From contig NZ_QVMI01000016.1 in the NCBI RefSeq assembly GCF_010500965.1, forward strand, positions 62,001 through 126,000: a stretch of 64,000 nt of DNA. Direction: 5' to 3'. Every line of letters begins with the position of its first letter. The first letter of the stretch is position 1. The stretch comes from Bacteroides sp. 51 (GTDB lineage: Bacteria; Bacteroidota; Bacteroidia; Bacteroidales; Bacteroidaceae). The notes below the pieces were generated by a model that saw only the letters and a list, made by a program, of their open reading frames with translations, searched no databases and had not been told where the DNA came from. Positions 9,372 through 17,579 of the stretch are shown piece by piece. The position numbers and the translations under genes were made by a program.

Positions 9372-9420
9372 GTTTTAGAAAACTTTTATAAAAAGCAGGC
9401 GAGAAATAGTTTTCTAAAAC
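9372..9420. promoter_or_regulatory. Paired 12-bp palindromes upstream of nrdD (candidate operator)
   Basis: GTTTTAGAAAAC (9372-9383) and its exact reverse complement GTTTTCTAAAAC (9409-9420) are themselves near-palindromes of the form GTTTT-N2-AAAAC, centred 37 bp apart. They lie about 90-140 bp upstream of the predicted nrdD -7 element. Such symmetry suits a dimeric regulator. The 475 bp between nrdD and the next gene (9251-9725) otherwise hold only the promoter and the terminator at 9551-9581. Confidence 0.35.
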
Positions 9421-9550
9421 AGAGCACCTTTAAATCTTCCGGAGCAATAAGAATGAATAAATATTTTTCATCATATAAACATGAAAAGAAACACGTTTCA
9501 CACTATTGAGTATGAGGACATTAAACCTTAATATGAAAGATAGATTGAAA

Positions 9551-9581
9551 AGAAAAAGTGCTTCCCTTCCGGAAGCACTTT
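9551..9581 (-). terminator. Rho-independent terminator downstream of the small lipoprotein gene
   Basis: An 11-bp perfect stem, AAAGTGCTTCC / GGAAGCACTTT, with a 5-nt loop, is followed on the minus strand by TTTTTCTTTT. It ends transcripts coming from the lipoprotein gene at 9726. Confidence 0.8.
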
Positions 9582-9725
9582 CATGAAAGAACAAGTGGTC
9601 AGTTATAGCAATAGCCAATTTTGAGACACAAGCAAACAAACAGAAGAAAGCCATCTATGACCACCGTCAATTCAAAACATAGTTACAAATCTTAAATATA
9701 CTCAAGTAAGATTAATCGGTTTAGG

Positions 9726-10331
9726 TTATTGTTTATTTAGGTAGAAGTTATAATAAAGAGGGCTATAAGAATCAACTGGTTCATCATTCACCTTTATTTC
9801 TTTTGCCTCCAGGTTGAACTTCAAAATCTTATCGGAATAAGCTGATTTTTCATTTTCAGGAACAGAAATAGTTACCTTCACATTCTTTTCCACCTCAACT
9901 TCTTCCTCGGTTACTTTATAAGTAAACTCCATTGGTTTAGGATCAAGAACCATGCCAATACTATCTTGCACCTGATTTAATTGACCTTTATACCCAACCT
10001 TGAAGTTCACTTCATCCATTGATTCAACAATATCAGCCGCATTGTCTTCACCTTCTATAGCTGCAATAATGTTTTCAACCGGGAAATTCTCGAAACGAAT
10101 TGTATCATTATTCACAGTAGCGGTTACGTCAATCCCAGCCGGAGCTTCACTTTTAGCAACACGATTTAATACTGTAGAAGTAACAGACATTTTACCCTTA
10201 TAAGAGCCATATACATCAGTTACGGCAGGAGTTTTAGGATCGTCATCATCGCTACATGAAGTGAACGAAACAACTGTAGTTAAGGCAGCAATAAAAAAGA
10301 TTGATTTTTTCAAATTAAGGATTGTTTTCAT
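9726..10331 (-). CDS. Small lipoprotein, DUF4840-like
   Basis: Probable outer-membrane or periplasmic lipoprotein. The start at 10331 gives a classic signal sequence (MKTILNLKKSIFFIAALTTV) with lipobox SFTSC at about residue 27, followed by an acidic SDDDDPK stretch of the kind that favours surface export in Bacteroides. The open frame extends 19 codons further up, but that extension precedes the signal peptide and is unlikely. The mature part is beta-rich, with a short YGSYKGKMSV motif near its start that recalls DUF4840 proteins; the family call is from memory and tentative. Function unknown. It is monocistronic, with its own terminator. Confidence 0.75.
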   Translation of the reverse strand: MKTILNLKKSIFFIAALTTVVSFTSCSDDDDPKTPAVTDVYGSYKGKMSVTSTVLNRVAKSEAPAGIDVTATVNNDTIRFENFPVENIIAAIEGEDNAADIVESMDEVNFKVGYKGQLNQVQDSIGMVLDPKPMEFTYKVTEEEVEVEKNVKVTISVPENEKSAYSDKILKFNLEAKEIKVNDEPVDSYSPLYYNFYLNKQ

Positions 10332-10519
10332 TTTACTTTTTTTTAATTTAATGTGATTAACTGTATAGCACAATGCTGCTGCCGGCAATAATGCATCATG
10401 CCTGTAATAAGTGTACGTACAACAATATAAACTCTGATTTATCTATTATACTGCATCAAAAACTAAAAAAAATAAGAAAAAAAACTCAATTATTTGATAA
10501 GTCACTGTAACACTATTAG

Positions 10520-12430
10520 TTACAAAATCAATTTATTTAGTCCTCCACTATAAGTCAAGGTTAGCTTATGCATTGCTCTTGTTACGGCAATATAAAGCAT
10601 TCCTCTATCTATTTCAGAAGAATAGTTTTCGCTATTCACCTGAGGAATTATCACCTCATCAAACTCTAATCCTTTTGCCACATGAGCAGAGGTAACAACA
10701 ATTCCATTCACAAAAGCCGAGCTACTACTCGACAGGAAATAAATATCTTCTATCACGCCTTTTAAACATTCGGCCAACTCTTTTGCCTGTTGCTCGGTTT
10801 TGCAAATTATTCCAAGAGAACGACTTTCAGTTGCTTTAAAGGCAGCAACCAAATCAATTATACCATAGATTTCTTTTTCTCTACTTTTATAGTTTATTAA
10901 TCTGGGTTGCTCGCCATGCCTTGCAACAGGTTCGAGATCTTTACTCATTCGAATTTTCTGTGCAAAATCTGTAATTTCATAAGTTGAACGATAGCTTTTA
11001 CACAATTTCATAATCTGCCCTGTTACAAAGGATTTTTGAATTAAATCTGCATTTGAAGAGCCATAAGGGTTAACAGATTGACCTGCATCGCCAAGAATTG
11101 TTTTACGGCAAGAATATAGTTTTTGAATTACTTTATATTGAACCGGAGAATAATCCTGCATCTCGTCAATCAGAAGATGCTTTACACAAGTTTGCCCCTT
11201 CTTCCCATCTAAAGCTATATGAAGATATGCTAAAGGGGCCAGGTCAGCATACTCAAGAATCCGGTTTTTGCGCATCTTAAACATATCAGGTCTTCCAGCC
11301 CACTCAAAGAACTCTTTATAAACCTGCAAGTCATTATTGGCAGCGAACATTTTTTTAATTTCATTTCTCAATGCATTGCGTTCAGCTCTGGCAACAGTTA
11401 TCTGATACTTTATTCCCATCATCTCAAGGATATAATCCGTCATTATTTCAAAGCGCATACGCATTGGATATCGGTTGAAACGACGAAATTGTTCATCAAT
11501 AAAGCCTGCGGGGATGGTGACATACTTTGTTAGTCTGACATCTACAGCCTTAAAATAATTGTTCTCGATATGCAAAATAAACCGGTCCAGTTGTGAAACA
11601 AAATCAAACGATGCTTTATACTGTATCCGTTCAATAAATCCGGAAGCAGGTTTATCTAGTAACTCCGCCACCTGCTCAAAGAAAGTCTGGTATTTGTATT
11701 TGTTTTCTAATACTTCCGAAAGAATCTGATCCATAGTCGTTTCAGGAACATTTTCTTCTCCAAGTTCAGGTAATACGTTGGATATATAATCAGCAAAAAC
11801 TTTATTTGGTGAGATTATCAATATGTCTTTGGATGTGAGATCACCCTTCATCGCATATAATAAATAGGCTATGCGATGCAATGCAATAGATGTTTTACCC
11901 GAACCGGCTACTCCTTGTATAATCAGTACATGTGCATCTTCATTGCGGATAATCTTATTTTGCTCCCGCTGGATGGTAGCAACAATATTTCTCATCTTAT
12001 CATCTGCATTCACACTAAGCTCCTTCTGGAGGATTTCGTCATGAACTGCCAGAGAGCTTTCAATCATAAATTCCATCCTCCCATTCCGGATGCGATATTG
12101 ACGCCTGAGCAGTATTTCTCCTATTATTTCACCTGTGGGAGATTGATAAGATGCAGCGCCCAGCTCGCTATCATAGAACATTCCTGAAATAGGTGCACGC
12201 CAATCATAAATCAGATTTACTTTGTTCTTGGGATCATAAAAGGTATGTATTCCTATGTAGACTGGCAGGACGGAACTTTCCTGCCCTTTTTCTCTGAAAT
12301 CCAGGCGCCCGAAATAAGGTATATCGAGAATCTTGCCCATCCGTCCACGTTTATTGATAACCTTTTCACCCAATGCATAATGATTAAGAATGCTTTCTCT
12401 CATTGAGCGAATTTCATGCGGATCCCACAA
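10520..12430 (-). CDS. HelD-like UvrD-superfamily helicase, N-terminal region missing
   Basis: Resembles HelD, an ATPase that removes stalled RNA polymerase. The Walker A motif is GVAGSGKTSIALHR (about residues 173-186), and motifs V/VI are in TSAHVAKGLEFDEVIIPQ and YIAVTRAMHKL, so the two RecA-like domains look complete. In family members the segment corresponding to WDPHEIRSMRESI is preceded by roughly 60-100 residues forming the coiled-coil arm that enters RNA polymerase. Here the reading frame opens with TTG, has no upstream ATG, and meets an in-frame TAG at 12467-12469, only about 30 bp before the 3' end of a tRNA gene. This is either a 5'-truncated remnant or a shortened protein. Confidence 0.75.
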   Translation of the reverse strand: MWDPHEIRSMRESILNHYALGEKVINKRGRMGKILDIPYFGRLDFREKGQESSVLPVYIGIHTFYDPKNKVNLIYDWRAPISGMFYDSELGAASYQSPTGEIIGEILLRRQYRIRNGRMEFMIESSLAVHDEILQKELSVNADDKMRNIVATIQREQNKIIRNEDAHVLIIQGVAGSGKTSIALHRIAYLLYAMKGDLTSKDILIISPNKVFADYISNVLPELGEENVPETTMDQILSEVLENKYKYQTFFEQVAELLDKPASGFIERIQYKASFDFVSQLDRFILHIENNYFKAVDVRLTKYVTIPAGFIDEQFRRFNRYPMRMRFEIMTDYILEMMGIKYQITVARAERNALRNEIKKMFAANNDLQVYKEFFEWAGRPDMFKMRKNRILEYADLAPLAYLHIALDGKKGQTCVKHLLIDEMQDYSPVQYKVIQKLYSCRKTILGDAGQSVNPYGSSNADLIQKSFVTGQIMKLCKSYRSTYEITDFAQKIRMSKDLEPVARHGEQPRLINYKSREKEIYGIIDLVAAFKATESRSLGIICKTEQQAKELAECLKGVIEDIYFLSSSSSAFVNGIVVTSAHVAKGLEFDEVIIPQVNSENYSSEIDRGMLYIAVTRAMHKLTLTYSGGLNKLIL

Positions 12431-12468
12431 ATTGAGGTTGTAAAAAAAAACAAAGCTGTGGTTAAACT

Positions 12469-12493
12469 AAAAAAGCTTCCCAAAAAGGAAGCC
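12469..12493 (-). terminator. Terminator of the tRNA cluster
   Basis: Inverted repeat GCTTCC / GGAAGC with a short loop at 12475-12492, followed on the minus strand by TTTTTT. It sits 8 bp after the last tRNA. Confidence 0.75.
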
Positions 12494-12500
12494 TTATCAG

Positions 12501-12573
12501 AGCGAAAGACGGGATTCGAACCCGCGACCCTAACCTTGGCAAGGTTATGCTCTACCAACTGAGCTACTTTCGC
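12501..12573 (-). tRNA. tRNA-Gly(GCC)
   Basis: 73-nt cloverleaf: acceptor GCGAAAG/CTTTCGC, T-loop GGTTCGAATCC and anticodon loop CTTGCCAAG with GCC. CCA is not encoded. Identical to the copy at 12788-12860. Confidence 0.95.
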
Positions 12574-12589
12574 ATTTTTCTATTTTCTG

Positions 12590-12673
12590 TGAAGAGAATG
12601 AGACTCGAACTCACACGACATAACTGTCACTACCCCCTCAAAGTAGCGCGTCTACCAATTCCGCCATCTCTCC
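12590..12673 (-). tRNA. tRNA-Leu(GAG)
   Basis: 84-nt class II tRNA with a long variable arm. Acceptor GGAGAGA/TCTCTTC. Anticodon stem CTACT/GGTAG with loop TTGAGGG, so the anticodon is GAG. CCA is not encoded. Confidence 0.93.
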
Positions 12674-12700
12674 ATTCTCTCAATGATCACTTTTAGGGTG

Positions 12701-12781
12701 TGCCCAGAACAAGACTCGAACTTGCACGTCTCTCAACACTCGCACCTGAAACGAGCGCGTCTACCATTCCGCCACCTGGGC
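12701..12781 (-). tRNA. tRNA-Leu(CAG)
   Basis: 81-nt class II tRNA. Acceptor GCCCAGG/TCTGGGC. Anticodon stem CTCGT/GCGAG with loop TTCAGGT, so the anticodon is CAG. Long variable arm; CCA not encoded. Confidence 0.93.
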
Positions 12782-12787
12782 CGCTAG

Positions 12788-12860
12788 AGCGAAAGACGGG
12801 ATTCGAACCCGCGACCCTAACCTTGGCAAGGTTATGCTCTACCAACTGAGCTACTTTCGC
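12788..12860 (-). tRNA. tRNA-Gly(GCC), first gene of the cluster
   Basis: Same 73-nt sequence as the tRNA at 12501-12573, six bp from the neighbouring tRNA-Leu. Being nearest to the predicted promoter, it is transcribed first. Confidence 0.95.
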
Positions 12861-12871
12861 GATTGCGGATG

Positions 12872-12902
12872 CAAAGGTATTGAAAATCTCTAAACTTGCA
12901 AA
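12872..12902 (-). promoter_or_regulatory. Predicted promoter of the tRNA cluster
   Basis: CAAAGGTA (12872-12879) reads TACCTTTG on the minus strand, an exact -7 match. CAAA (12899-12902) reads TTTG as the -33 element, with 19 bp between. This is the best-formed promoter in the window. Confidence 0.65.
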
Positions 12903-12946
12903 TAATCTATTTACTTTTTTCGCCATAAGATTTAAACTTCCAAAGC

Positions 12947-14080
12947 TCAACTCATTCTATCCCGATAATCTTCATACTGGAATTGCTTGTAAATTATAGC
13001 CTTAACATCTGAGGTCCACAAAGCAATAGCCGGATGGTGAATACCGTTGAACATATTTGTTTTCACCATAGTATAATGAATCATATCTTCAAAAACAATT
13101 CGCTCGCCAATTTGTAATTCATGATCGAAACTCCAGTTACCCATATAATCACCGCTCAAGCAAGAGTTTCCACCCAAACGATATATATACGGTCCGGAAT
13201 CTCCCATTTCAGCGCCTCTAACAGTCGGTTGATAAGGCATTTCCAGACAGTCGGGCATGTGACAGGTAAAGCTGACATTCAGGATGGCGGTTTTAATACC
13301 GCGACTTTCTACAATATCCACGACTTCCGAAGTCAAAACTCCGGTTTGCCATGTGAAAGCAGAGCCAGGCTCTAAAATGATCTGAAGATGGGGGTAACGG
13401 GATTTCAGCCCTTTCAGAAGTGCAATCAGATGATTCGTATCGTAATCTTTTCTGGTCATCAAGTGTCCGCCACCCAGGTTCAGCCATTTGATTTGTGAAA
13501 ACCATCGGGAGAATTTCTCTTCAATATGTTGCAGTGTATGCTCCAATTCAAAGGAAGAAGATTCGCAATGGCAATGACAATGAAAGCCGTCAATGCCTAC
13601 CGGTAAAGTATCCGGCAAAAGATCGGCTGTTAGCCCAAAGCGAGTACCAGGGGCGCAGGGATTATATAGTTCGGTTTCCACTTCCGAGTATTCCGGGTTA
13701 ATCCGGATACCACAAGAAATTCCTTCTTTAACCGTCATTGAATAAAACCGGTGAAACTGCAACAGGGAATTAAATGTGATATGGCTACTACAGCGCATAA
13801 TTTCGGGAAAATCATCTTCAGTATAAGCGGGCGAATAGGTATGTGCTTTACTGCCGAACTCTTCTAAAGCCAAACGGGCTTCATATACCGAACTGGCAGT
13901 AGAATGTTCAATATAATCCCGGAATATAGGAAACGAACGCCACATGGCAAATGATTTAAAAGCAAGAATTATTTCCACTCCGGCTTGCTCTTTCACATTC
14001 CGGATGAGGTCTAAATTCTTTCTTAAAAGATCTTCTTCCATGATATAACAAGGAGAAGGAAACTGAGAAAAATCTACCAT
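12947..14080 (-). CDS. nspC: Carboxynorspermidine/carboxyspermidine decarboxylase
   Basis: PLP-dependent, alanine-racemase-fold decarboxylase that makes (nor)spermidine in the alternative polyamine route used by Bacteroidetes and vibrios. The PLP lysine lies in IILAFKSFAMW, about residue 43. The GGGHLMTRKDYD glycine loop binds cofactor phosphate, and the CHCHCESSS and EPGSAFTWQTG motifs match the family. Length (377) is normal. The dehydrogenase partner is not in this window. pcrA lies upstream with a 115-bp gap filled by an inverted repeat. Confidence 0.9.
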   Translation of the reverse strand: MVDFSQFPSPCYIMEEDLLRKNLDLIRNVKEQAGVEIILAFKSFAMWRSFPIFRDYIEHSTASSVYEARLALEEFGSKAHTYSPAYTEDDFPEIMRCSSHITFNSLLQFHRFYSMTVKEGISCGIRINPEYSEVETELYNPCAPGTRFGLTADLLPDTLPVGIDGFHCHCHCESSSFELEHTLQHIEEKFSRWFSQIKWLNLGGGHLMTRKDYDTNHLIALLKGLKSRYPHLQIILEPGSAFTWQTGVLTSEVVDIVESRGIKTAILNVSFTCHMPDCLEMPYQPTVRGAEMGDSGPYIYRLGGNSCLSGDYMGNWSFDHELQIGERIVFEDMIHYTMVKTNMFNGIHHPAIALWTSDVKAIIYKQFQYEDYRDRMS

Positions 14081-14106
14081 ATTTGAGGTTTTAAGATTTT
14101 ATCAGG

Positions 14107-14200
14107 AGCTAGTAGTAAGTAGTTAGTAGTAAGGTTAAAGAGCCATACCACAAGGAAAAGATAAGACCTAACTACTGACTACTAGCTACTGACTACTAAT
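14107..14200. repeat. Imperfect inverted repeat of TAGTAGT-type motifs between pcrA and nspC
   Basis: The left arm (14107-14136) is built of AGTAGT and AGTTAGT motifs. The right arm (14165-14200) carries the complementary ACTACT motifs and overlaps the pcrA stop codon. The arms can pair imperfectly into a long hairpin in the pcrA-nspC transcript. Confidence 0.65.
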
Positions 14201-16520
14201 TCAATATTTTAAAACGGGCAAAACGCAACAACAACTGTTTATCTCCGGCATTACGGAAATGAATAGTAGCCTTCATATTATCGCCTGTTCCTTCAATGTT
14301 AATCACTTCGCCAATTCCAAATCGCTCATGTTCAATCGTTTGTCCGACCTGCAAATCTGTTAATGGTGCAGACGACCGGGTGGGTGGCAAAGCCCCTACA
14401 CGTTTCAAAGTGCGGGGAGCGGTTGAGGAAGGTGCATTTTCCGCTTCACGTTTAGGAGGAATCGAAGCAGGAGGAGAAGCAACTTGCCTTTCACGTTGCT
14501 CGTTCCGGAAACGACTGGCTCTTTCATCCACTCTGTTACTGATTCCGGCTTCTTCGGGCAAGGATAAATAACAGGTATCAATATCTCTCAGAAAACGGCT
14601 TGGACTACTGAATTCCATTTTGCCATATCGGAAACGGGATTTGGCATAAGATAAAAAGCAATGATCTTCTGCGCGGGTAATAGCGACATAAAAAAGCCTG
14701 CGCTCTTCTTCCATTGCCTGCGGAGAATAACCCGACATTCCACTCGGGAAAAGATTTTCTTCCAAGCCAACAACAAAAACATTTGGAAATTCCAGCCCTT
14801 TGGCCGAGTGGACAGTCATCAAAGTCACTTTCTTATCATCACCTTCTTTATCCGAATCCTGATCGGTCAACAAAGATACTTCCGACAGGAAGTCACTCAA
14901 GGAAATGTTTGTATTTCCTTCTTCCATCCGTTCCGAGCAGTATTCATGCATACCATTAACCAATTCTTCTATATTTTCTTTGCGACTCAGGTTCTCCGGG
15001 GTATTATCCTGACTGATCTCATTCATAATGCCCGACTTGCGAATGATTTCCGTTCCTATCTCATATGCATTCTTTTCATATTGCATTTCGATGAACTCTT
15101 CTATCAATTCCCGGAACTTCTGCAACTTCGCCAATGTATTCTTATTCAGTTCCAAACCAAAGGTAGAAGGCTCACACATTGCCTGCCATAAGCTGACGTT
15201 GTTGCTTACCGCTGCGTCAATTATTTTCCCCAAAGTCGTATCACCGATTCCACGTGCCGGATAATTGATAATTCGCTTGAAAGCCTCTTCATCATCGGGG
15301 TTCACAAGCAACCGGAAATAGGCAATGGCATCTTTAATTTCCTTTCGTTGGTAAAAAGAAAGACCACCATAGATTTTATATGGAACAGAGCGCTTGCGCA
15401 GAGCCTCTTCAAAAACACGGCTTTGAGCATTCGTACGATACAAAATTGCAAAGTCGGCATACTCATAATCCTTTCTACGCCGCATTTCAGTTATTTTGTT
15501 CACTACAATCTCCGCTTCTTCCACATCCGAGTATGCCTGAAACACTCCGATAGCCTCTCCCCTCTCTTTTTCCGAGAAAACAGCCTTTCTTATCTGCCTT
15601 TCATTCTTCTCTATCAAGCTGTTTGCAGCACTTACAATGGTTTTAGTGGAACGGTAATTTTGTTCCAGTTTAAATATTTTCGTTTTCGGATAAAGCGTAG
15701 AAAAGTTAAGTATATTGTCAATATTTGCACCTCTAAAAGAATAGATACTCTGGGCGTCATCTCCCACTACACAAAGCATCTGGCTCTCCTTGCTCAACTG
15801 CAATACAATCATGTGTTGTGCATAGTTTGTGTCCTGATACTCATCTACTAAAATGTAACGGAATTGTGTACGATACTTTTCCAGTATCTCCGGAAAATCG
15901 CGGAATAGAATGAAGGTATAGAACAACAGGTCATCAAAATCCATAGCACCCGATTGCCGGCAACGATCCCAGTAGCGACTATAAATATCGCGTACAGCAG
16001 GCATTTTAGCTGCATTATCACTTTCATAAGCCTCTTTATTGGCAGCATAGGCAGATGGTGAAACCAGGTGATTCTTTGCGTTGGATATACGAGCTTGCAC
16101 GTTTCCCGGTTTATACATCTTTTCATCCAATCCCATCTCTTTTATGATGGAACGGATCAGGCTTTTAGAATCCGATGTATCGTATATGGTAAACTGTGAA
16201 GTGAATCCCAGCGAAGCCGCCTCGGCACGTAATATTCTGGAGAAAATAGAGTGGAATGTTCCCATCCATAACCGGCGCGCACGCTGCTCTCCCACTTTTT
16301 TACCTATACGTTCTTTCATCTCCCGGGCTGCTTTATTGGTGAAAGTCAGGGCCAGGATATTCCAAGGCTCGTATCCATGCTCCAAAAGATAGGCTATCTT
16401 ATAAGTCAGTACACGCGTTTTGCCAGATCCCGCACCTGCAATGACAAGTGACGGACCATCGTTATACACCACCGCCGCGCACTGGCTGTCGTTAAGTTCT
16501 TTGATATAGTCTGTTGACAT
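14196..16520 (-). CDS. PcrA/UvrD-type DNA helicase
   Basis: Superfamily 1A 3'-5' DNA helicase acting in repair and replication-conflict removal. Walker A is AGAGSGKTRVLTYK (about residues 28-41). Other motifs: Ia ALTFTNKAAREMKER, II VDEYQDTN, III GDDAQSIYSFRGA, IV LEQNYRS, V TVHSAKGLEFPNVF and VI RLFYVAITRAED. The 774 residues end with a Tudor-like element (VGQTIEHERFGIGEVINIEG) after a low-complexity Ser/Pro linker, which is how PcrA binds RNA polymerase. The gene is complete. Confidence 0.93.
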   Translation of the reverse strand: MSTDYIKELNDSQCAAVVYNDGPSLVIAGAGSGKTRVLTYKIAYLLEHGYEPWNILALTFTNKAAREMKERIGKKVGEQRARRLWMGTFHSIFSRILRAEAASLGFTSQFTIYDTSDSKSLIRSIIKEMGLDEKMYKPGNVQARISNAKNHLVSPSAYAANKEAYESDNAAKMPAVRDIYSRYWDRCRQSGAMDFDDLLFYTFILFRDFPEILEKYRTQFRYILVDEYQDTNYAQHMIVLQLSKESQMLCVVGDDAQSIYSFRGANIDNILNFSTLYPKTKIFKLEQNYRSTKTIVSAANSLIEKNERQIRKAVFSEKERGEAIGVFQAYSDVEEAEIVVNKITEMRRRKDYEYADFAILYRTNAQSRVFEEALRKRSVPYKIYGGLSFYQRKEIKDAIAYFRLLVNPDDEEAFKRIINYPARGIGDTTLGKIIDAAVSNNVSLWQAMCEPSTFGLELNKNTLAKLQKFRELIEEFIEMQYEKNAYEIGTEIIRKSGIMNEISQDNTPENLSRKENIEELVNGMHEYCSERMEEGNTNISLSDFLSEVSLLTDQDSDKEGDDKKVTLMTVHSAKGLEFPNVFVVGLEENLFPSGMSGYSPQAMEEERRLFYVAITRAEDHCFLSYAKSRFRYGKMEFSSPSRFLRDIDTCYLSLPEEAGISNRVDERASRFRNEQRERQVASPPASIPPKREAENAPSSTAPRTLKRVGALPPTRSSAPLTDLQVGQTIEHERFGIGEVINIEGTGDNMKATIHFRNAGDKQLLLRFARFKILN

Positions 16521-16567
16521 GCTATTTTATGTCTATTGAATTAAGTTTCCGATTGATAATATCTATG

Positions 16568-16575
16568 CAAAGATA
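16568..16575 (-). promoter_or_regulatory. Predicted -7 element for pcrA
   Basis: CAAAGATA on the plus strand reads TATCTTTG on the minus strand, an exact consensus match about 48 bp before the start codon. Confidence 0.45.
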
Positions 16576-16695
16576 GAAGAAATTTCGTTCAGAACAGAAC
16601 ATTTTCAGGGTAGAGACTGTTATCTTTATATCGAAATAATAATTTCAATCCCGAATATTATGAATACAATATTAATATCTTTAATAATGACAGTT

Positions 16696-17280
16696 ATGAC
16701 TTACGAAATGCCAAAACTTCCTTATGCAGACAATGCATTGGAACCAGTTATTAGTCAGCAGACTATTCAATTCCATTACGGAAAGCACTTACAGACTTAT
16801 GTAAATAACCTGAACAATCTTGTTCCAGGCACCGAATATGAAGGTAAAACAGTTGAAGAAATTGTAGCAAAAGCACCCGACGGCGCAGTATTTAACAACG
16901 CCGGACAGGTATTGAATCATGCGCTTTACTTTACTCAGTTCACTCCTAACCAGAAAAGTGCTGAGCCAACAGGTAAGCTTGCAGAAGCGATCAAACGTGA
17001 CTTCGGTAGCTTTGCAGACTTCAAAAAGAAATTCAATGAAGCATCTGTAGGATTGTTCGGTTCGGGTTGGGCTTGGCTATCAGCCGATAAAACCGGTAAG
17101 CTACATATTACGAAAGAAACAAATGGTAGCAATCCTGTTCGTGCGGGACTTAACCCTCTGTTGGGATTCGACGTATGGGAACACTCCTATTATCTGGATT
17201 ACCAAAACCGTCGCGCAGACCATGTTGAAGCCCTTTGGAAAATTATCAACTGGGAAGAAGTAGAAAAGCGTTATAAATAA
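16696..17280 (+). CDS. sodB: Fe/Mn superoxide dismutase
   Basis: Cytoplasmic enzyme that dismutates superoxide, central to aerotolerance in anaerobes. Metal ligands lie in QFHYGKH (about His27), in NHALYF (about His75) and in DVWEHSYYLDYQNRR (Asp and His). It starts best at MTYEMPKLPY (ATG 16696), giving 194 residues, the family norm. The frame also opens at an ATG at 16660, but its extra 12 residues (MNTILISLIMTV) are untypical. A near-consensus element TATCTTTA lies at 16621-16628, and a strong terminator follows. Confidence 0.93.
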   Translation: MTYEMPKLPYADNALEPVISQQTIQFHYGKHLQTYVNNLNNLVPGTEYEGKTVEEIVAKAPDGAVFNNAGQVLNHALYFTQFTPNQKSAEPTGKLAEAIKRDFGSFADFKKKFNEASVGLFGSGWAWLSADKTGKLHITKETNGSNPVRAGLNPLLGFDVWEHSYYLDYQNRRADHVEALWKIINWEEVEKRYK

Positions 17281-17337
17281 GTAGTATATACGCTCTCATA
17301 CTGATCTCTACTCAGGATTATAAGAGATACATTGCTC

Positions 17338-17378
17338 ATCTCCTAATGATAATCGGATTATCATTAGGAGATTTTTTA
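17338..17378 (+). terminator. Rho-independent terminator of sodB
   Basis: A 16-bp perfect stem (ATCTCCTAATGATAAT and complement) with a 3-nt loop, followed by TTTTTT. Confidence 0.9.
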
Positions 17379-17396
17379 TTTTCAATAAGAGATGCC

Positions 17397-17468
17397 ATCG
17401 ACCAGATGTACGACTAGTCAGTGACCAGATGTACAACTGGTCACTGACTAGTCGTACATCTGGTCGAT
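17397..17468. repeat. Three-unit 23-bp palindromic array forming a 32-bp perfect hairpin
   Basis: Three units begin at 17400, 17423 and 17446. Each has the form GACYAG-N8-CTRGTC followed by 3 bp. The whole block is also a perfect inverted repeat, with arms 17397-17428 and 17437-17468 and an 8-nt loop. It sits 20 bp after the sodB terminator and about 110 bp before the next gene. Confidence 0.9.
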
Positions 17469-17579
17469 ATTATGAATAAAAGATATTCTTGTGTCAAGTA
17501 AGAGATAAATGAATTATGACTAGAAGTTGAACGATGTTCATTACTTTTTATTTAATTTGCCATCTAAAGTAAAAATCAA

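Noticed and set aside
9430-9654. Open frame of 74 codons on the minus strand
   Set aside because: It contains the strong terminator at 9551-9581 and has no family resemblance.
10332-10388. Longer start of the small lipoprotein
   Set aside because: It would place 19 residues before a textbook signal peptide and destroy export.
12693-12950. Open frame of 85 codons across the tRNA genes
   Set aside because: It overlaps tRNA-Leu(CAG) and tRNA-Gly, which are well supported; coding there would be an accident.
17397-17468. Second terminator of sodB
   Set aside because: No T-run follows the hairpin, a proper terminator lies just before it, and the 23-bp internal period is not explained by termination.
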